In this document: positions 53,278 through 63,003 of the stretch, one piece after another | Layout of the letters: every line of letters begins with the position of its first letter | Position numbering within the stretch: the stretch's first letter is position 1 | Assembly (NCBI RefSeq): GCF_000367525.1 | Contig: NZ_HF570956.1 | Span: forward strand, 1,034,985 to 1,098,984 | Direction of reading: 5' to 3' | Source of the DNA: Phycicoccus elongatus Lp2 | GTDB taxonomy: Bacteria > Actinomycetota > Actinomycetes > Actinomycetales > Dermatophilaceae | DNA length: 64,000 bases | Translations under genes and position numbers: made by a program | The notes under the pieces: model-generated | Databases searched by the model: none | Told to the model about the DNA's origin: nothing | Seen by the model: only the letters and a program-made list of their open reading frames with translations

Positions 53278-54176
53278 ATGAAGTCCCATCGGCACCACTC
53301 GCTGGCGCTCGTCGCGGCCACCTCGCTCGTCGCGCTCCCCACGGCGGCGTTCGCGGACGGCGTCACTCCCGCCTCCGTCACCCAGTCCGTCAATCCGGCG
53401 CGACCATCCATGTCACCAAGACGGTGGCCACGCCGACCATCCCGCCCAAGCCGGACGTCGTGCTGCTCGTCGACAGCACCTACAGCATGAACCCCGCCAT
53501 CGGCAACGTGCAGGCGAATCTGTCGACCATCCTCACCACGGTCCAGACCGCCCAGCCGGACGCCCTGTTCGCCGTGGCCGACTACAAGGACATGGGGGAT
53601 TCCCAGCCCTTCACGGTCGACAGCAACCTGACGGCTAGCGCCGCCACGGCCATCGCCGCCGCCAACAGCATCACGGCGAGCGGGGGCGGCGACATCCCCG
53701 AGGACCAGATCAACGCCCTCTATCAGGTCGGCTCCGGCGCGATCGGCTTCCGGCCCGACTCGACCCGTCTCGTCGTCTGGTTCGGTGACGCCATGGGTCA
53801 CGACCCGAGGAACGGCAAGACGATCAATGACGCCATCACCGCGCCGACCGTCTCCTGCGGCCCCGGTGTCAACCCGGGCGGCGTCACCCCGCCGGGCTAC
53901 CAGAACGCCGGGTTCTATCGACTCGTGGCCGCCGACAACCTGCCGGGCGTCATGGTCACCGTGTCGGACACCAAGTCCAGTGCGAGCTTCGGACCCTATG
54001 CGCCGGACACGACGATCAAGCTGACCCAGGCCCTGGGCGCGGCACCGTCCGCCGTCCCGGGTGAAGGTGCCGTCAACTGGAAGATCCTGCTCAAGGGCGA
54101 TGCCCTGCTGACCGCCACCGACGCGGCCGGCAACACGGCCACCGCCACGTGCAAGGTGCCGCCGAAGGGCAAGTGA
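53278..54176 (+). CDS. Secreted VWA-domain protein, frameshifted
   Basis: Corrected length about 299 residues. A signal peptide (ALVAATSLVALPTAAFADG, cleavage after ~29) precedes a von Willebrand factor A-like domain with the MIDAS motif DSTYSM, then a C-terminal Ig-like part with VNWKILLKGDALLTATDAAG and a final CKVPP. The first ~40 codons are in one frame and the rest in another: adding one G at 53397-53398 reads VNPGATIHVTKTVATPT. This is inferred to be a one-base deletion. Likely cell-surface or secreted adhesin-like; function unknown. Confidence 0.75.
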
Positions 54177-54248
54177 GTCGGCCCGCACAGACACCACTGA
54201 TCGGCGTCGAGGAACAATGCCACCGGTGTGGGCGTTTCCCCAACGACC

Positions 54249-54665
54249 ATGACTCCACAACAGCGCCTCGATCTCGCCCAAGGCTTCCACACGCAGGGCC
54301 GGTATGCCGCGGTCCTGCGTCTCGTCGCGCCCCTCACCGCCCGCGCTCCCCGGACCCGAGCGGACCTGGACGCGCAGCGCCTGCGGGCGCACGCGGCATA
54401 CCACCTGGGGCGGTTGGCGGAGGCCGAGCAGGCGTCCCTTCGGGTGATCACGCGGCGCGCGAAGGACGAGGCGATGATGCGCCTGCTCGTGCGCGTCCTG
54501 CAGCGCGAGGGTCGGCACCGAGACGCGGCCGCCTGGATGACCCGCCTCGACGAATTGGGCACCGACACCTGGGACGACACGTCGACCGCGACGCCGGCCC
54601 AGCCTGCGGAGCTGACGGTGGACCAGTCGGCGGATCAGCCGGTGAAGCCGCACCGCGCGGCCTGA
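54249..54665 (+). CDS. TPR-like small protein
   Basis: A 138-residue helical protein: QRLDLAQGFHTQGRYAAVLRLVAPL and YHLGRLAEAEQASLRVITRRA are paired helices of tetratricopeptide repeats (about 5-75), with a third partial repeat (GRHRDAAAWM), then an acidic/Pro-rich tail. It may be a scaffold. ATG 54249 is preferred to GTG 54228. Nothing links it firmly to neighbours. Confidence 0.65.
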   Translation: MTPQQRLDLAQGFHTQGRYAAVLRLVAPLTARAPRTRADLDAQRLRAHAAYHLGRLAEAEQASLRVITRRAKDEAMMRLLVRVLQREGRHRDAAAWMTRLDELGTDTWDDTSTATPAQPAELTVDQSADQPVKPHRAA

Positions 54666-54773
54666 CGAACCCGCCCTTGCTGGTGGGCCGCCCGCCGCAC
54701 CGGCCGTTGTCGTGAGTGTCGTCGCCGCCAACTCAACCTCGTGGAAAGCGTTGCAGCGCATAGGCTCGCAGGC

Positions 54774-55727
54774 GTGAGCACACGCTGGGGAATCGCCGGG
54801 CCGGGCAAGATGGCGGCGGCCATGGTCGCCGGCTTCGGGCAGGTCAGCAATGGTTCGTTGGTCGCGGTCGGATCCCGGTCGGAGGGGCGCGCGCGGGAGT
54901 TCGCCGACGAACACGGCATACCAAAGGCACACGGGTCGTATGCCGCGCTCGTCGCCGACCCGGACGTCGACGCGATCTACATCGCGACGCCACATCCGCA
55001 GCACACCGACATCGCACTGTCAGCGATCGAGGCCGGCAAGGCGATTCTCGTCGAGAAGGCTTTCACCGCAGCGGTTTCCGACACCGAGCGGATCGTCGAC
55101 GCTGCCCGCAGCGCGGGCGTCTTCGCGATGGAGGCGATGTGGACGCGCTTCAACCCCGGGATCGTGCGAGTGCGTGAACTCGTCGACTCGGGTGCGATCG
55201 GCCAGGTGCGCGGGGTGCAGGGCGACCTGACCGCCTTCCGGGCATTCGACCCGGATGATCGGCTCTTCGCACCCGAGCTCGGGGGCGGTGCGGTGCTCGA
55301 CCTCGGCGTCTACGTGCTGTCCTTCGCGCAGTACTTCCTCGGCACCCCCGACGTCGTGCACGCCCATGGGGGGTTGTTTCCGTCGGGCGTCGAGGGCGAG
55401 TTCGGGGTCCTGCTCGGCTATGACGACGGCCGGTCGGCGACGCTGTCGGGAGCGTTCACGGCCTACGGGCCGGGTCGGATGATGCTCATCGGCAGCGAGG
55501 GCTGGATCGATGTCCACCCGCGCTTCCACCGGGCGCCGTCCATCACGGTGTGGCGCGGCAAGGAGCAGGTGGGGACCGAGGAGTTCACGCCGGGGTATCA
55601 CCACGAGGTCATCCACGTCGGCGAGTGCCTGGCGCAGGGGCTGACCGAGAGCCCGATCATGCCGCTCGACGACACCATCGCCGTGCAGCGCCTCATGCAG
55701 GAGGTCCTCGACCAGGTCCGCCGGTAG
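54774..55727 (+). CDS. Gfo/Idh/MocA family oxidoreductase
   Basis: The 317-residue NAD(P)-dependent oxidoreductase has an N-terminal Rossmann domain (WGIAGPGKMAAAMVAGF, with IYIATPHPQHTDIAL and the EKAFT motif near 100) and a C-terminal GFO/IDH domain (GGAVLDLGVYVLSFAQYF, RFHRAPSITV). The family acts on sugars, inositol or dihydrodiol-type substrates. GTG 54774 gives the standard start VSTRWGIAG. The PurU gene follows after 44 bp. Confidence 0.88.
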   Translation: MSTRWGIAGPGKMAAAMVAGFGQVSNGSLVAVGSRSEGRAREFADEHGIPKAHGSYAALVADPDVDAIYIATPHPQHTDIALSAIEAGKAILVEKAFTAAVSDTERIVDAARSAGVFAMEAMWTRFNPGIVRVRELVDSGAIGQVRGVQGDLTAFRAFDPDDRLFAPELGGGAVLDLGVYVLSFAQYFLGTPDVVHAHGGLFPSGVEGEFGVLLGYDDGRSATLSGAFTAYGPGRMMLIGSEGWIDVHPRFHRAPSITVWRGKEQVGTEEFTPGYHHEVIHVGECLAQGLTESPIMPLDDTIAVQRLMQEVLDQVRR

Positions 55728-55771
55728 GGACGCCACATCGCCCACCCGGGCGACTTGCGAGAATCCCGTGC

Positions 55772-56620
55772 ATGACCGCGCGTGAGCACGTCCTGCTCCT
55801 CTCCTGCCCCGACCGCCCCGGCATCGTCGCCGCCGTCACGGCGACACTGGCCGCCCACGACGCCAACATCGAGGACAGCCAGCAGTACAAGGACTCCGGG
55901 ACCGGACGCTTCTTCATGCGCATCCACTTCACGGACCCCACGGGAGAGGCGGACTGGCACGCTCTGCTGGAACCGGCGGCCGCGGCATACGCGATGGAGT
56001 GGGACGTCCGCCCGGCCGCCCAGCGCTGCCGCACCCTCATCCTCGTGAGCAGGTTCGGGCACTGCCTCAACGACCTGCTCTTCCGCTGGCAGTCCGGCAA
56101 CCTCGACATCGACATCGTCGGGGTGGTGTCGAACCACGAGGACATGCGTGGGCTCGTCGAGTCGTATGCCGTGCCCTTCCACCACATCCCCGTCACGGCG
56201 GCGACCAAGGACGCGGCGGAGGCCGAACTCCTGGAGCTCGTCGAGGCCGAGCAGGTCGACCTCGTCGTGCTCGCGCGCTACATGCAGATCCTCAGCGACG
56301 GGGCCTCCCGGGCATTGGAGGGTCGGGTCATCAACATCCACCACTCCTTCCTGCCGTCCTTCAAGGGGGCCAAGCCGTATCACCAGGCGTATGACCGGGG
56401 CGTGAAGATCGTCGGTGCGACCGCGCATTATGTGACCGCTGACCTCGACGAGGGGCCGATCATCGAGCAGGACGTGCACCGGGTGGACCACCGGATGGCG
56501 CCCGAGGCGTTGGTGCGGGCCGGCGAGGAGTGCGAGTCGCGCGTTCTCGCGCGTGCTGTGCGATGGCACGCCGAGCATCGGGTCGTGCTCAACGGCCACC
56601 GCACCGTCGTCTTCGCCTGA
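55772..56620 (+). CDS. purU: Formyltetrahydrofolate deformylase
   Basis: A 282-residue enzyme with an N-terminal ACT domain (LLSCPDRPGIVAAVTATLAAHDANIEDSQQ) and a C-terminal formyltransferase fold. Catalytic Asn, His and Asp are in VINIHHSFLPSFKGAKPYHQAYDRG and HYVTADLDEGPII. It converts 10-formyl-THF to THF and formate, balancing one-carbon pools and feeding formate to PurT. ATG 55772. It converges with copA, 2 bp apart. Confidence 0.95.
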   Translation: MTAREHVLLLSCPDRPGIVAAVTATLAAHDANIEDSQQYKDSGTGRFFMRIHFTDPTGEADWHALLEPAAAAYAMEWDVRPAAQRCRTLILVSRFGHCLNDLLFRWQSGNLDIDIVGVVSNHEDMRGLVESYAVPFHHIPVTAATKDAAEAELLELVEAEQVDLVVLARYMQILSDGASRALEGRVINIHHSFLPSFKGAKPYHQAYDRGVKIVGATAHYVTADLDEGPIIEQDVHRVDHRMAPEALVRAGEECESRVLARAVRWHAEHRVVLNGHRTVVFA

Positions 56621-56622
56621 CC

Positions 56623-58897
56623 TCAGTCCGCTGCGGTGAGAGGGCGGAAGCCCCGCAGGCGCAGGCTGTTGCTCACGACGAAGACCGACGAGAAGGCCAT
56701 CGCGGCGCCGGCGAGCATCGGGTTGAGCATGCCCATCGCGGCCAGGGGTAGGGCGGCGACGTTGTAGGCGAACGCCCAGAACAGGTTGCCCTTGATCGTC
56801 GACAACGTCCTGCGGGACAACCGGATGGCGTCGGCGGCCACCCGCAGGTCACCACGGACGAGGGTGAGATCACTCGCCTCGATCGCGGCGTCCGTGCCGG
56901 TGCCCATGGCCAGTCCGAGGTCGGCCTGTGCGAGAGCGGCGGCGTCATTGACGCCGTCGCCGACCATCGCGACGACCTTGCCCTGTGCCTGCAACTGCGT
57001 GATGACGTCGACCTTGTCCTGCGGCAGGACATCGGCGATGACCTCGTCGATGCCCACGTCGGCCGCCACGGCCCGGGCCACGGTCGCGTTGTCACCGGTG
57101 AGCAGCACCGGGGTCAGTCCCAGGGTCCGCAGTTGACGGACCGCCTCGGCCGAGCTCGGCTTCACCGCATCCGCGACGACGAGTATGCCGCGGGCCCGCC
57201 CGTCCCAGCCGATCGCGACGGCGGGCGGTTCCTCCCGCCGCCTGGGCGTCGGTGAGGGCAGAGACCAGGTCAGGGGACAGCGGCATTGACCAGTCGGCGA
57301 GGAGTTGCGGGCGACCGACGACGATCGCGTGACTCTCCTCGGCCTCGGCGACGACGCCCTGGACGCCGAGTCCCTCGAGGTTGGCGAAGTCCTCGACCGC
57401 CGGCAGCGCGCCGAGCTTCTCCTGGCCGGCGCGGGTGATGGCTCGGGCAATGGGGTGCTCGGAGGCGGATTCGAGGGCCGCGGCATACCGAAGGACGTCG
57501 TCCTCGGACTCGCCGACCGCAGCGGTGATGGAGTGCAACGTCATCTGCCCGGTCGTCACGGTGCCCGTCTTGTCGAGCACGATCGTGTCGACCCGGCGGG
57601 TGGACTCCAGAACCTCGGGGCCCTTGATGAGGATGCCGAGTTGGGCGCCGCGCCCGGTGCCGACCATGAGGGCGGTCGGTGTGGCCAGTCCCAGGGCGCA
57701 CGGGCAGGCGATGATGAGCACGGCGACGGCCGCGGTGAAGGCCATCGCGGCCCCAGCCCCGCTGACCAGCCAGAGGATGAGCGTCCCCAGGGCGAGGACG
57801 AGCACGATCGGGACGAAGATGCCCGAGATCCGGTCGGCGAGGCGTTGCACCTGCGCCTTGCCGTTCTGGGCGTCCTCGACCAGGCGGGCCATCTGCGCGA
57901 GCTGGGTGTCGGCGCCCACACGCGTCGCGCGGACGACGAGGCGGCCGCCGGCATTGAGGGTCGCGCCGGTCACGGCGTCCCCGGGGCCGACCTCGACGGG
58001 CACCGATTCACCGGTGAGCATCGAGGTGTCGATCGCTGACGTGCCCTGCTCGATGACGCCATCGGTGGCGACCTTCTCGCCGGGGCGCACGACGAAGGTC
58101 GTGCCGACTGTCAACTGTGACACCGGGATCCGTCGCTCGGTGCCATCGGTGGTCAGGACTGAGACGTCCTTGGCGCCGAGGTCCATGAGGGCTCGCAGGG
58201 CAGCGCCGGCCTGACGCTTGGACCGTGCCTCGAAGTAGCGCCCGGCCAGGATGAAGGTCGTCACCCCGGCGGCCACTTCGAGGTAGATGTTGCTCGACCC
58301 GTCATGGCGATTGATCGTCAACTCGAAGGGGTGCTTCATGCCGGGCATCCCGGCGTCGCCGAGGAAGAGGGCATAGAGCGACCAGAGGAAGGCCGCGAGG
58401 GTGCCCATCGAGATGAGCGTGTCCATCGTCGTCGCGCCGTGCCTGAGGTTGGTCCAGGCGGAGCGATGGAAGGGCAGGGCGCCCCAGACGACCACGGGGG
58501 CGGCGAGGGTCAGCGAGAGCCACTGCCAATAGGTGAACTGGAGCGCAGGGATCATCGCCATCGCGATGACCGGCACCGACAGCAGGGCCGAGACGACGAG
58601 GCGTTGGCGCAGCGCAGCAACGGCAACCTCGTGCGGGTCGGCTGTCTCCGATGCGTTCTCGGCGGCGGCAGGCTCGGGGAGGGCCGCGGCATACCCCGCC
58701 TGTTCGACGGTGGCGACGAGGTTCTGGGGGGTGACCCCGGGACCATAGGTGACCTTCGCCTTCTCCGTCGCGTAGTTGACCGTCGCGGTGACTCCCTCGA
58801 CCTTGTTGAGCTTGCGCTCGATCCGGTTGGCGCAGGAGGCGCAGGTCATGCCGGTGATGGCGAGTTCGACCTCGCCGCCGGTGGCCGGCGCGCTCAT
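56623..58897 (-). CDS. copA: Copper-exporting P1B ATPase CopA, frameshifted
   Basis: Corrected length about 757 residues. One N-terminal HMA domain ([15 protein letters not shown]), eight membrane helices with CPC ([17 protein letters not shown]), [17 protein letters not shown] and [11 protein letters not shown], as in CopA Cu(I) exporters. Two frames meet near 57223, inside the linker that follows [12 protein letters not shown]; removing one base of the C-run (plus-strand GGG 57223-57225) restores [18 protein letters not shown]. It overlaps copZ by 4 bp and forms one operon with copZ, next to csoR. Confidence 0.9.
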
Positions 58898-59100
58898 GCC
58901 AGCTGGTAGCCGGCCTCTTCGACGGCAGCCTTGACGGCAGCAGCGTCGAGCGGCGCGGCGCTCGTGACCGTGACCTGTCCGGTGGGGACGTCGACCTCGA
59001 CGCCCTCGACACCGTCGATCTTGGTGATCTCCTCGGTGACGCTCGCGGCGCAGTGCCCGCAGGTCATGCCGGTGACGGTCCAGGTGCTGGTGGTGCTCAT
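58894..59100 (-). CDS. copZ: Copper chaperone CopZ (HMA domain)
   Basis: A 68-residue single HMA domain with GMTCGHCAASV (CxxC). It delivers Cu(I) to the CopA encoded directly downstream, with which it overlaps by 4 bp. It is preceded by csoR, 33 bp away. Similar to, but distinct from, the island CopZ at 38163. Confidence 0.93.
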   Translation of the reverse strand: MSTTSTWTVTGMTCGHCAASVTEEITKIDGVEGVEVDVPTGQVTVTSAAPLDAAAVKAAVEEAGYQLA

Positions 59101-59133
59101 GGTGATCTGCCTTTCGACAAGGGGATGGATGGT

Positions 59134-59430
59134 TCAGGAGCGCACGAGTCGCGCGATCGCCCGGCTCGCCTCGGCGAGCTTCTCGTCAGCGCCTTCGCCG
59201 GTCTCGATGGCGTGCGCGACGCAGTGGGCGAGGTGTTCGTCGAGGAGCCCGAGGGCGAAGGACTCGAGGGCCTTCGTCGTCGCCGACACCTGGGTCAGGA
59301 TGTCGATGCAGTAGGTGTCCTCCTCGACCATCCGCTGCAGGCCTCGGGTCTGCCCCTCGATCCGGCGCAGCCGCTTGAGCAGGTCGTCCTTGGACCCGCT
59401 CGCGATGTAGGAGTGCTCGTGCTCGCCCAT
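59134..59430 (-). CDS. csoR: Copper-sensing repressor CsoR
   Basis: A 98-residue CsoR/RcnR-type all-helical repressor. The first helix contains KDDLLKRLRRIEGQTRGLQRMVEEDTYCIDILTQVSATTKAL and the Cu(I) ligands are Cys (TYC), His (EHLAHC) and Cys in the C-x(n)-H-xx-C arrangement. It is de-repressed by Cu(I). The box TACCCCCTAGGGGTA lies just upstream, and the same box occurs in front of two island copper genes. ATG 59430 gives MGEHEHSY; GTG 59439 is an alternative. Confidence 0.95.
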   Translation of the reverse strand: MGEHEHSYIASGSKDDLLKRLRRIEGQTRGLQRMVEEDTYCIDILTQVSATTKALESFALGLLDEHLAHCVAHAIETGEGADEKLAEASRAIARLVRS

Positions 59431-59447
59431 GACACCCACTGTACACC

Positions 59448-59462
59448 TACCCCCTAGGGGTA
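59448..59462. promoter_or_regulatory. CsoR-type copper operator
   Basis: TACCCCCTAGGGGTA, a perfect palindrome, lies 17 bp upstream of csoR and would autoregulate csoR-copZ-copA. Identical to the site at 33575-33589. Confidence 0.88.
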
Positions 59463-59493
59463 TATTCCATCGACGGTCAGCGTTGCCTGTAAC

Positions 59494-59520
59494 CCAACTT
59501 CTGCGTGACGCAGAAGTTGG
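59494..59520. terminator. 27-bp perfect palindrome after the hypothetical gene
   Basis: CCAACTTCTGCGT and ACGCAGAAGTTGG flank a single G, giving a 12-13 bp stem. It begins 2 bp after the stop codon of the minus-strand gene at 59523-60677, as expected for a terminator, and separates it from csoR. Palindromic structure would work in both directions. Confidence 0.75.
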
Positions 59521-59522
59521 TT

Positions 59523-60677
59523 TCAGATCGCTGGGGTGTCGTCGGAGAGCCAGGTGACACGGCGGTAGTCGAAGGCTGTGCAGGCGGCGCGCAGGCTGCC
59601 GTAGACCATCGACTCGTTGCGGACGAAGAGTCCGTCGCTGGTGTCGTGACCACTCGCGATCACCGTCGTCGTCGCCCCCGGCCGCCGGATCAGGCTCGTC
59701 GGCAACTCGGCGGTGTTGGTCGCCCCTTCGGTGAGGAAGAGGACGATCTCGCAGGACCGACCGGTCGGCTTGGCCGACACGTGGACGACGAAACGGCGGA
59801 TTTCCCTCAGCGGCAGGCGGATCGCCACATCGAGTTGGCTCGCGCCGAAGCCACGCTGGCGTCGCTTGGCCTGCCAGCGTTTCGAGGTCGCCGTCGCGAA
59901 GCCGATGGCACCGGTGTGCTTCTCATAGACCGCCCCGAGAGTCACGTGCAGGTTGGCCGGCAGGGCCAGCCGCCCGCGCAACATGCCGTCGCTCGCCTCG
60001 TCCGGGCTGAAGACGGCTGTCGGGCGACGCACGACATCGAGTCGATGGTGCGTCGTCAGCGATGAGGAAGCCAGCCCGCGCGGCTCGGTTGGTGGGATCA
60101 CCCGGCCGAGCGGCTCGATGCCCACGCGCGACGGCGCCCCGAGATCCAGGCCATTGCTCGCCTTCTCGAACTTCTCGGACAAGAACGCCTGTTGCAGCAC
60201 CAACCCATGGTCGTCGTGCTCGGCCTCGGCCCGCAGCACGTCGGCCGTCACCTGGTGCAGCAGCCGCAGCTGCTCGACGATCAGCCGGTGCCCCTGCACT
60301 GTGGCGGCGGCCGACCCGCTGTCGCGGTAGGCGAGCAGGGTGTCGGGCAGGTAGCGGTCGACGATCTGGAGCAGGGTCGAGCTGATCTCGGTGCCGACCG
60401 GGGGCGCCGCATCGGCCACCGTCCGCGCGAGCAGCACCGCCTCGACCGGCAGGGTGCCGTCGAGGGCATTGGTCAGGCGCACGGCCTCGTGACCGGCCCG
60501 TCGAGGCGCCACCAGGCCCGCCTTCGGCGCCCGGAAGTATGCCGTGAGCTCGGGTGTCGTCCACCCCGCCGGGTCCACCTTGGGTCGCCGCCGGAGAATC
60601 GCGGCGGCCTGGTCGACGCGCTCGGACGCCGCCGCGGGCAGCGCTGAGCGGACGACGTCACGTCGACTGCGCGGCAT
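59523..60677 (-). CDS. Conserved hypothetical protein
   Basis: A 384-residue soluble protein of unknown function that I do not recognise. No membrane segment or known catalytic motif. It contains LTNALDGTLPVEAVLLARTVADAAPP (about 75-100) and HHRLDVVRRPTAVFSPDEASDG (mid), a KRWQAKRRQRGFG basic cluster (about 270) and IVLFLTEGATN and FDYRRVTWL near the end. GGAGG lies 8 bp before ATG 60677. It is followed by a perfect palindromic terminator. Confidence 0.6.
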   Translation of the reverse strand: MPRSRRDVVRSALPAAASERVDQAAAILRRRPKVDPAGWTTPELTAYFRAPKAGLVAPRRAGHEAVRLTNALDGTLPVEAVLLARTVADAAPPVGTEISSTLLQIVDRYLPDTLLAYRDSGSAAATVQGHRLIVEQLRLLHQVTADVLRAEAEHDDHGLVLQQAFLSEKFEKASNGLDLGAPSRVGIEPLGRVIPPTEPRGLASSSLTTHHRLDVVRRPTAVFSPDEASDGMLRGRLALPANLHVTLGAVYEKHTGAIGFATATSKRWQAKRRQRGFGASQLDVAIRLPLREIRRFVVHVSAKPTGRSCEIVLFLTEGATNTAELPTSLIRRPGATTTVIASGHDTSDGLFVRNESMVYGSLRAACTAFDYRRVTWLSDDTPAI

Positions 60678-60821
60678 ACGGGAAACCTCCGGGGGGCGAG
60701 CGCGGGGGGCGATCCCACGGGTCAACGCTCGGGGACCATCCATCATGCCCGACCTGCCGGCGGGTCTACGCTGTCCCCGGGCGTCGGCTGAGTGGTCGAC
60801 CGAGCATCAAGGGGGAGCACG

Positions 60822-61601
60822 ATGAGCGCACCGGCTGGGTGGTACCCGCAGCCTGACGGACGGCAGCGGTGGTGGGACGGCACCCAGTGGACCGAGCACT
60901 ACCACGACGCGACAGCACCGGCGGCTGACGCGGCCGCGTCGTCCGAGGCCGGAGTCGCAACCGACACCACAGCCGGCGCGGCAACCGGCGCTGACCACCC
61001 CTACGGTCAGACCGCCTACGGCCAGACCACCTACGGCCAGCCTGGTCAGGCCACCTACGGCCAGCCTGGTCAGGCCACCTACGGCCAGCCGGGCACGTCG
61101 CCCGGTGCCCCGTCGTCCGGCAGCGGCGTCGGCAAGGGCTGCCTCATCGCGGCCGCGATCGTGGCCGTCCTGGTGGCCCTGATGGTCGTCGCCGGGATCG
61201 TGCTCTACAACACGGCCAAGAAGAAGGTTGAGGAGATCATCCCCACCACCTTTCCGACGTCGACCTCCGGGCCGGGCCTGCCGGGGCTGCCGACCCTGCC
61301 GGGCAGTGACGGCGCCGAGGCGACGGCCGCCGTCGGGGAGGCCTTCACGTTGGGCGAGCTGTCCTTCCAGAGCGGGTGGTCGATCGGGGACGACGACTCG
61401 TTCGGCACCGGAACCATCACGGGCCTGACGACCGATGCGCCGGTGGAGTCCGCCATCATCGACGTCTCGGTCATGAACGGCGCCCAGGAACTCGACACCA
61501 CCTACTGCACCGTGGAGTCCGGCACCACGAAGTTCTCCTGCCTGCCCTTCTTCGAGGACCTCACCGGGGCCACCGAGGTCGTCTTCAGGCGGAGCCTCTG
61601 A
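60822..61601 (+). CDS. DUF2510 membrane protein with Tyr-Gly-Gln repeat
   Basis: A 259-residue protein. The first ~30 residues are DUF2510 (GWYPQPDGRQRWWDGTQWTEHY), then a YGQT/YGQPGQ repeat region, one transmembrane helix (LIAAAIVAVLVALMVVAGIVLY, about 115-135) and an extracellular domain of beta strands (FTLGELSFQSGWSIG, YCTVESG) resembling FxLYD/DUF4352-type domains. It likely faces outside; function unknown. GGGGGAG precedes ATG 60822. Convergent with the serine hydrolase gene. Confidence 0.75.
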   Translation: MSAPAGWYPQPDGRQRWWDGTQWTEHYHDATAPAADAAASSEAGVATDTTAGAATGADHPYGQTAYGQTTYGQPGQATYGQPGQATYGQPGTSPGAPSSGSGVGKGCLIAAAIVAVLVALMVVAGIVLYNTAKKKVEEIIPTTFPTSTSGPGLPGLPTLPGSDGAEATAAVGEAFTLGELSFQSGWSIGDDDSFGTGTITGLTTDAPVESAIIDVSVMNGAQELDTTYCTVESGTTKFSCLPFFEDLTGATEVVFRRSL

Positions 61602-61619
61602 GAGCGAGGCCGGCGACCC

Positions 61620-62993
61620 TCAGCCGCCGATCGGCATCGAGGCGAGGTCACCGACGAGTTGGTTGACGCGGATGTCGTCCGCGGCCGGTGAGAACCCGAG
61701 CCGCACGACGACCAGGTCGGCCGACGGCACGACGACGACCCGCTGACCGTCGTGGCCGCTCATCCAATAGGCGTCGGCCGGCATGAGTGGCTCGACGACC
61801 TGACCCGACGCGTCGGTGTTGGAGCGCCAGCCCAGCCCGTAGCTCTCCTCGTCACTGCTCTCGTGCGCCGTGACCTTCACCGACTGCGTCATCCAGTCGG
61901 CCGGCAGCAACTGGTCTCCGTCCCATTCGCCGTCCTGCAGGGCGAACTGACCGATGGCTGCCCAGTCGCGCGGTGTCGCCCACAGGTAGGACGAGCACAC
62001 CGGCAGCCCTGTCCCGTCCGGCTCGAGCACGGCAGAGGAGAGTCCCAGCGGCGCGAAGAGCTCGGCCCGTGGGAAGTCCGCGGGGGCATCGTCGGAATGT
62101 CCGAAACGGTTCTGCAGCACCGCGCACAGCAGGTTCGTCGAGCCACTCGAATACTGCTGCACGGTCCCCACGGGATGCGCCAACGGCAACGACGACACAT
62201 AGCCGGCCATCGACGGCTCGAGGTAGAGCATCCGTGTGATCGGGGTGCCCAGGTCATAGGTCTCGTCCCACTGGATGCCGCTGTCCATGCGGAGCAGGTT
62301 CTCGACCGTGATGTCCTTGCGCCCGTCGGTCCACTCCGGGAAGAGTCCGTTGTCGCTCAGCGCCACCTTCCCCTGCTCGACGGCGATCCCGGTGAGCAGC
62401 GAGGCCACCGACTTCGTCATCGACCATCCGAGTTGCGGTGTGCGAGCGTCGAATCCGTCGGCATACCGCTCCGCCACCAAGGTCCCGCCGCGCAGCACGA
62501 CGATGCCGCGCGTGCCCAGGGTCGCCTTGTCCGCCGCCGACAGGTCGTCGCCGAAGGCCCGGTCGACGGCCGCCTTGGTCTTCGCGTCCATCACGGGCGT
62601 CGGGACTGACGTGTAGGGGTTCTTGCCGTCGGGCACCTGGGTGATCGTGCCGTACTCACCCTTGTCCTTGCCCAAGGTGCAGCCCAGTCCCGGTGTGTAC
62701 CAGGCCTTCTGGCTCGACAGCAGGCCCTTGATCGACGAGCTCGCCTCGCTGCCGGAGGCCTCGGTCGACAGGTAGGGCACGAGCGGGTTGGGTGGCAGGT
62801 CATTCTGCGGGTCCTGCCGCCCGGCGACGAAGGTGACGGCGCACGCGTTGTGCGCGGCATACCCGGTGCCGGTCATGAGCAGCGGGCGCGCATACCAGTA
62901 CCCGCCCACCAGCGCCACGATGACGACGACGAGCAGGCCGAGCAGGACGCGGCGGACGATCCGGCGACGACGACGGACGGGGGCAACCGACAT
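61620..62993 (-). CDS. Beta-lactamase-like serine hydrolase (class C fold)
   Basis: A 457-residue secreted or membrane-anchored protein. A Arg-rich start and one transmembrane segment (VLLGLLVVVIVALVGGYWY) are followed by the beta-lactamase/transpeptidase fold: SMTKS (SxxK, Ser nucleophile), a YSSGS motif (YxN-like) and HDGQRV near the end. Such proteins are D-alanyl carboxypeptidases, esterases or inactive relatives; substrate unknown. ATG 62993 lies 10 bp from the divergent-free ogt gene end. Confidence 0.82.
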   Translation of the reverse strand: MSVAPVRRRRRIVRRVLLGLLVVVIVALVGGYWYARPLLMTGTGYAAHNACAVTFVAGRQDPQNDLPPNPLVPYLSTEASGSEASSSIKGLLSSQKAWYTPGLGCTLGKDKGEYGTITQVPDGKNPYTSVPTPVMDAKTKAAVDRAFGDDLSAADKATLGTRGIVVLRGGTLVAERYADGFDARTPQLGWSMTKSVASLLTGIAVEQGKVALSDNGLFPEWTDGRKDITVENLLRMDSGIQWDETYDLGTPITRMLYLEPSMAGYVSSLPLAHPVGTVQQYSSGSTNLLCAVLQNRFGHSDDAPADFPRAELFAPLGLSSAVLEPDGTGLPVCSSYLWATPRDWAAIGQFALQDGEWDGDQLLPADWMTQSVKVTAHESSDEESYGLGWRSNTDASGQVVEPLMPADAYWMSGHDGQRVVVVPSADLVVVRLGFSPAADDIRVNQLVGDLASMPIGG

Positions 62994-63003
62994 GCGCTGG
63001 AAC

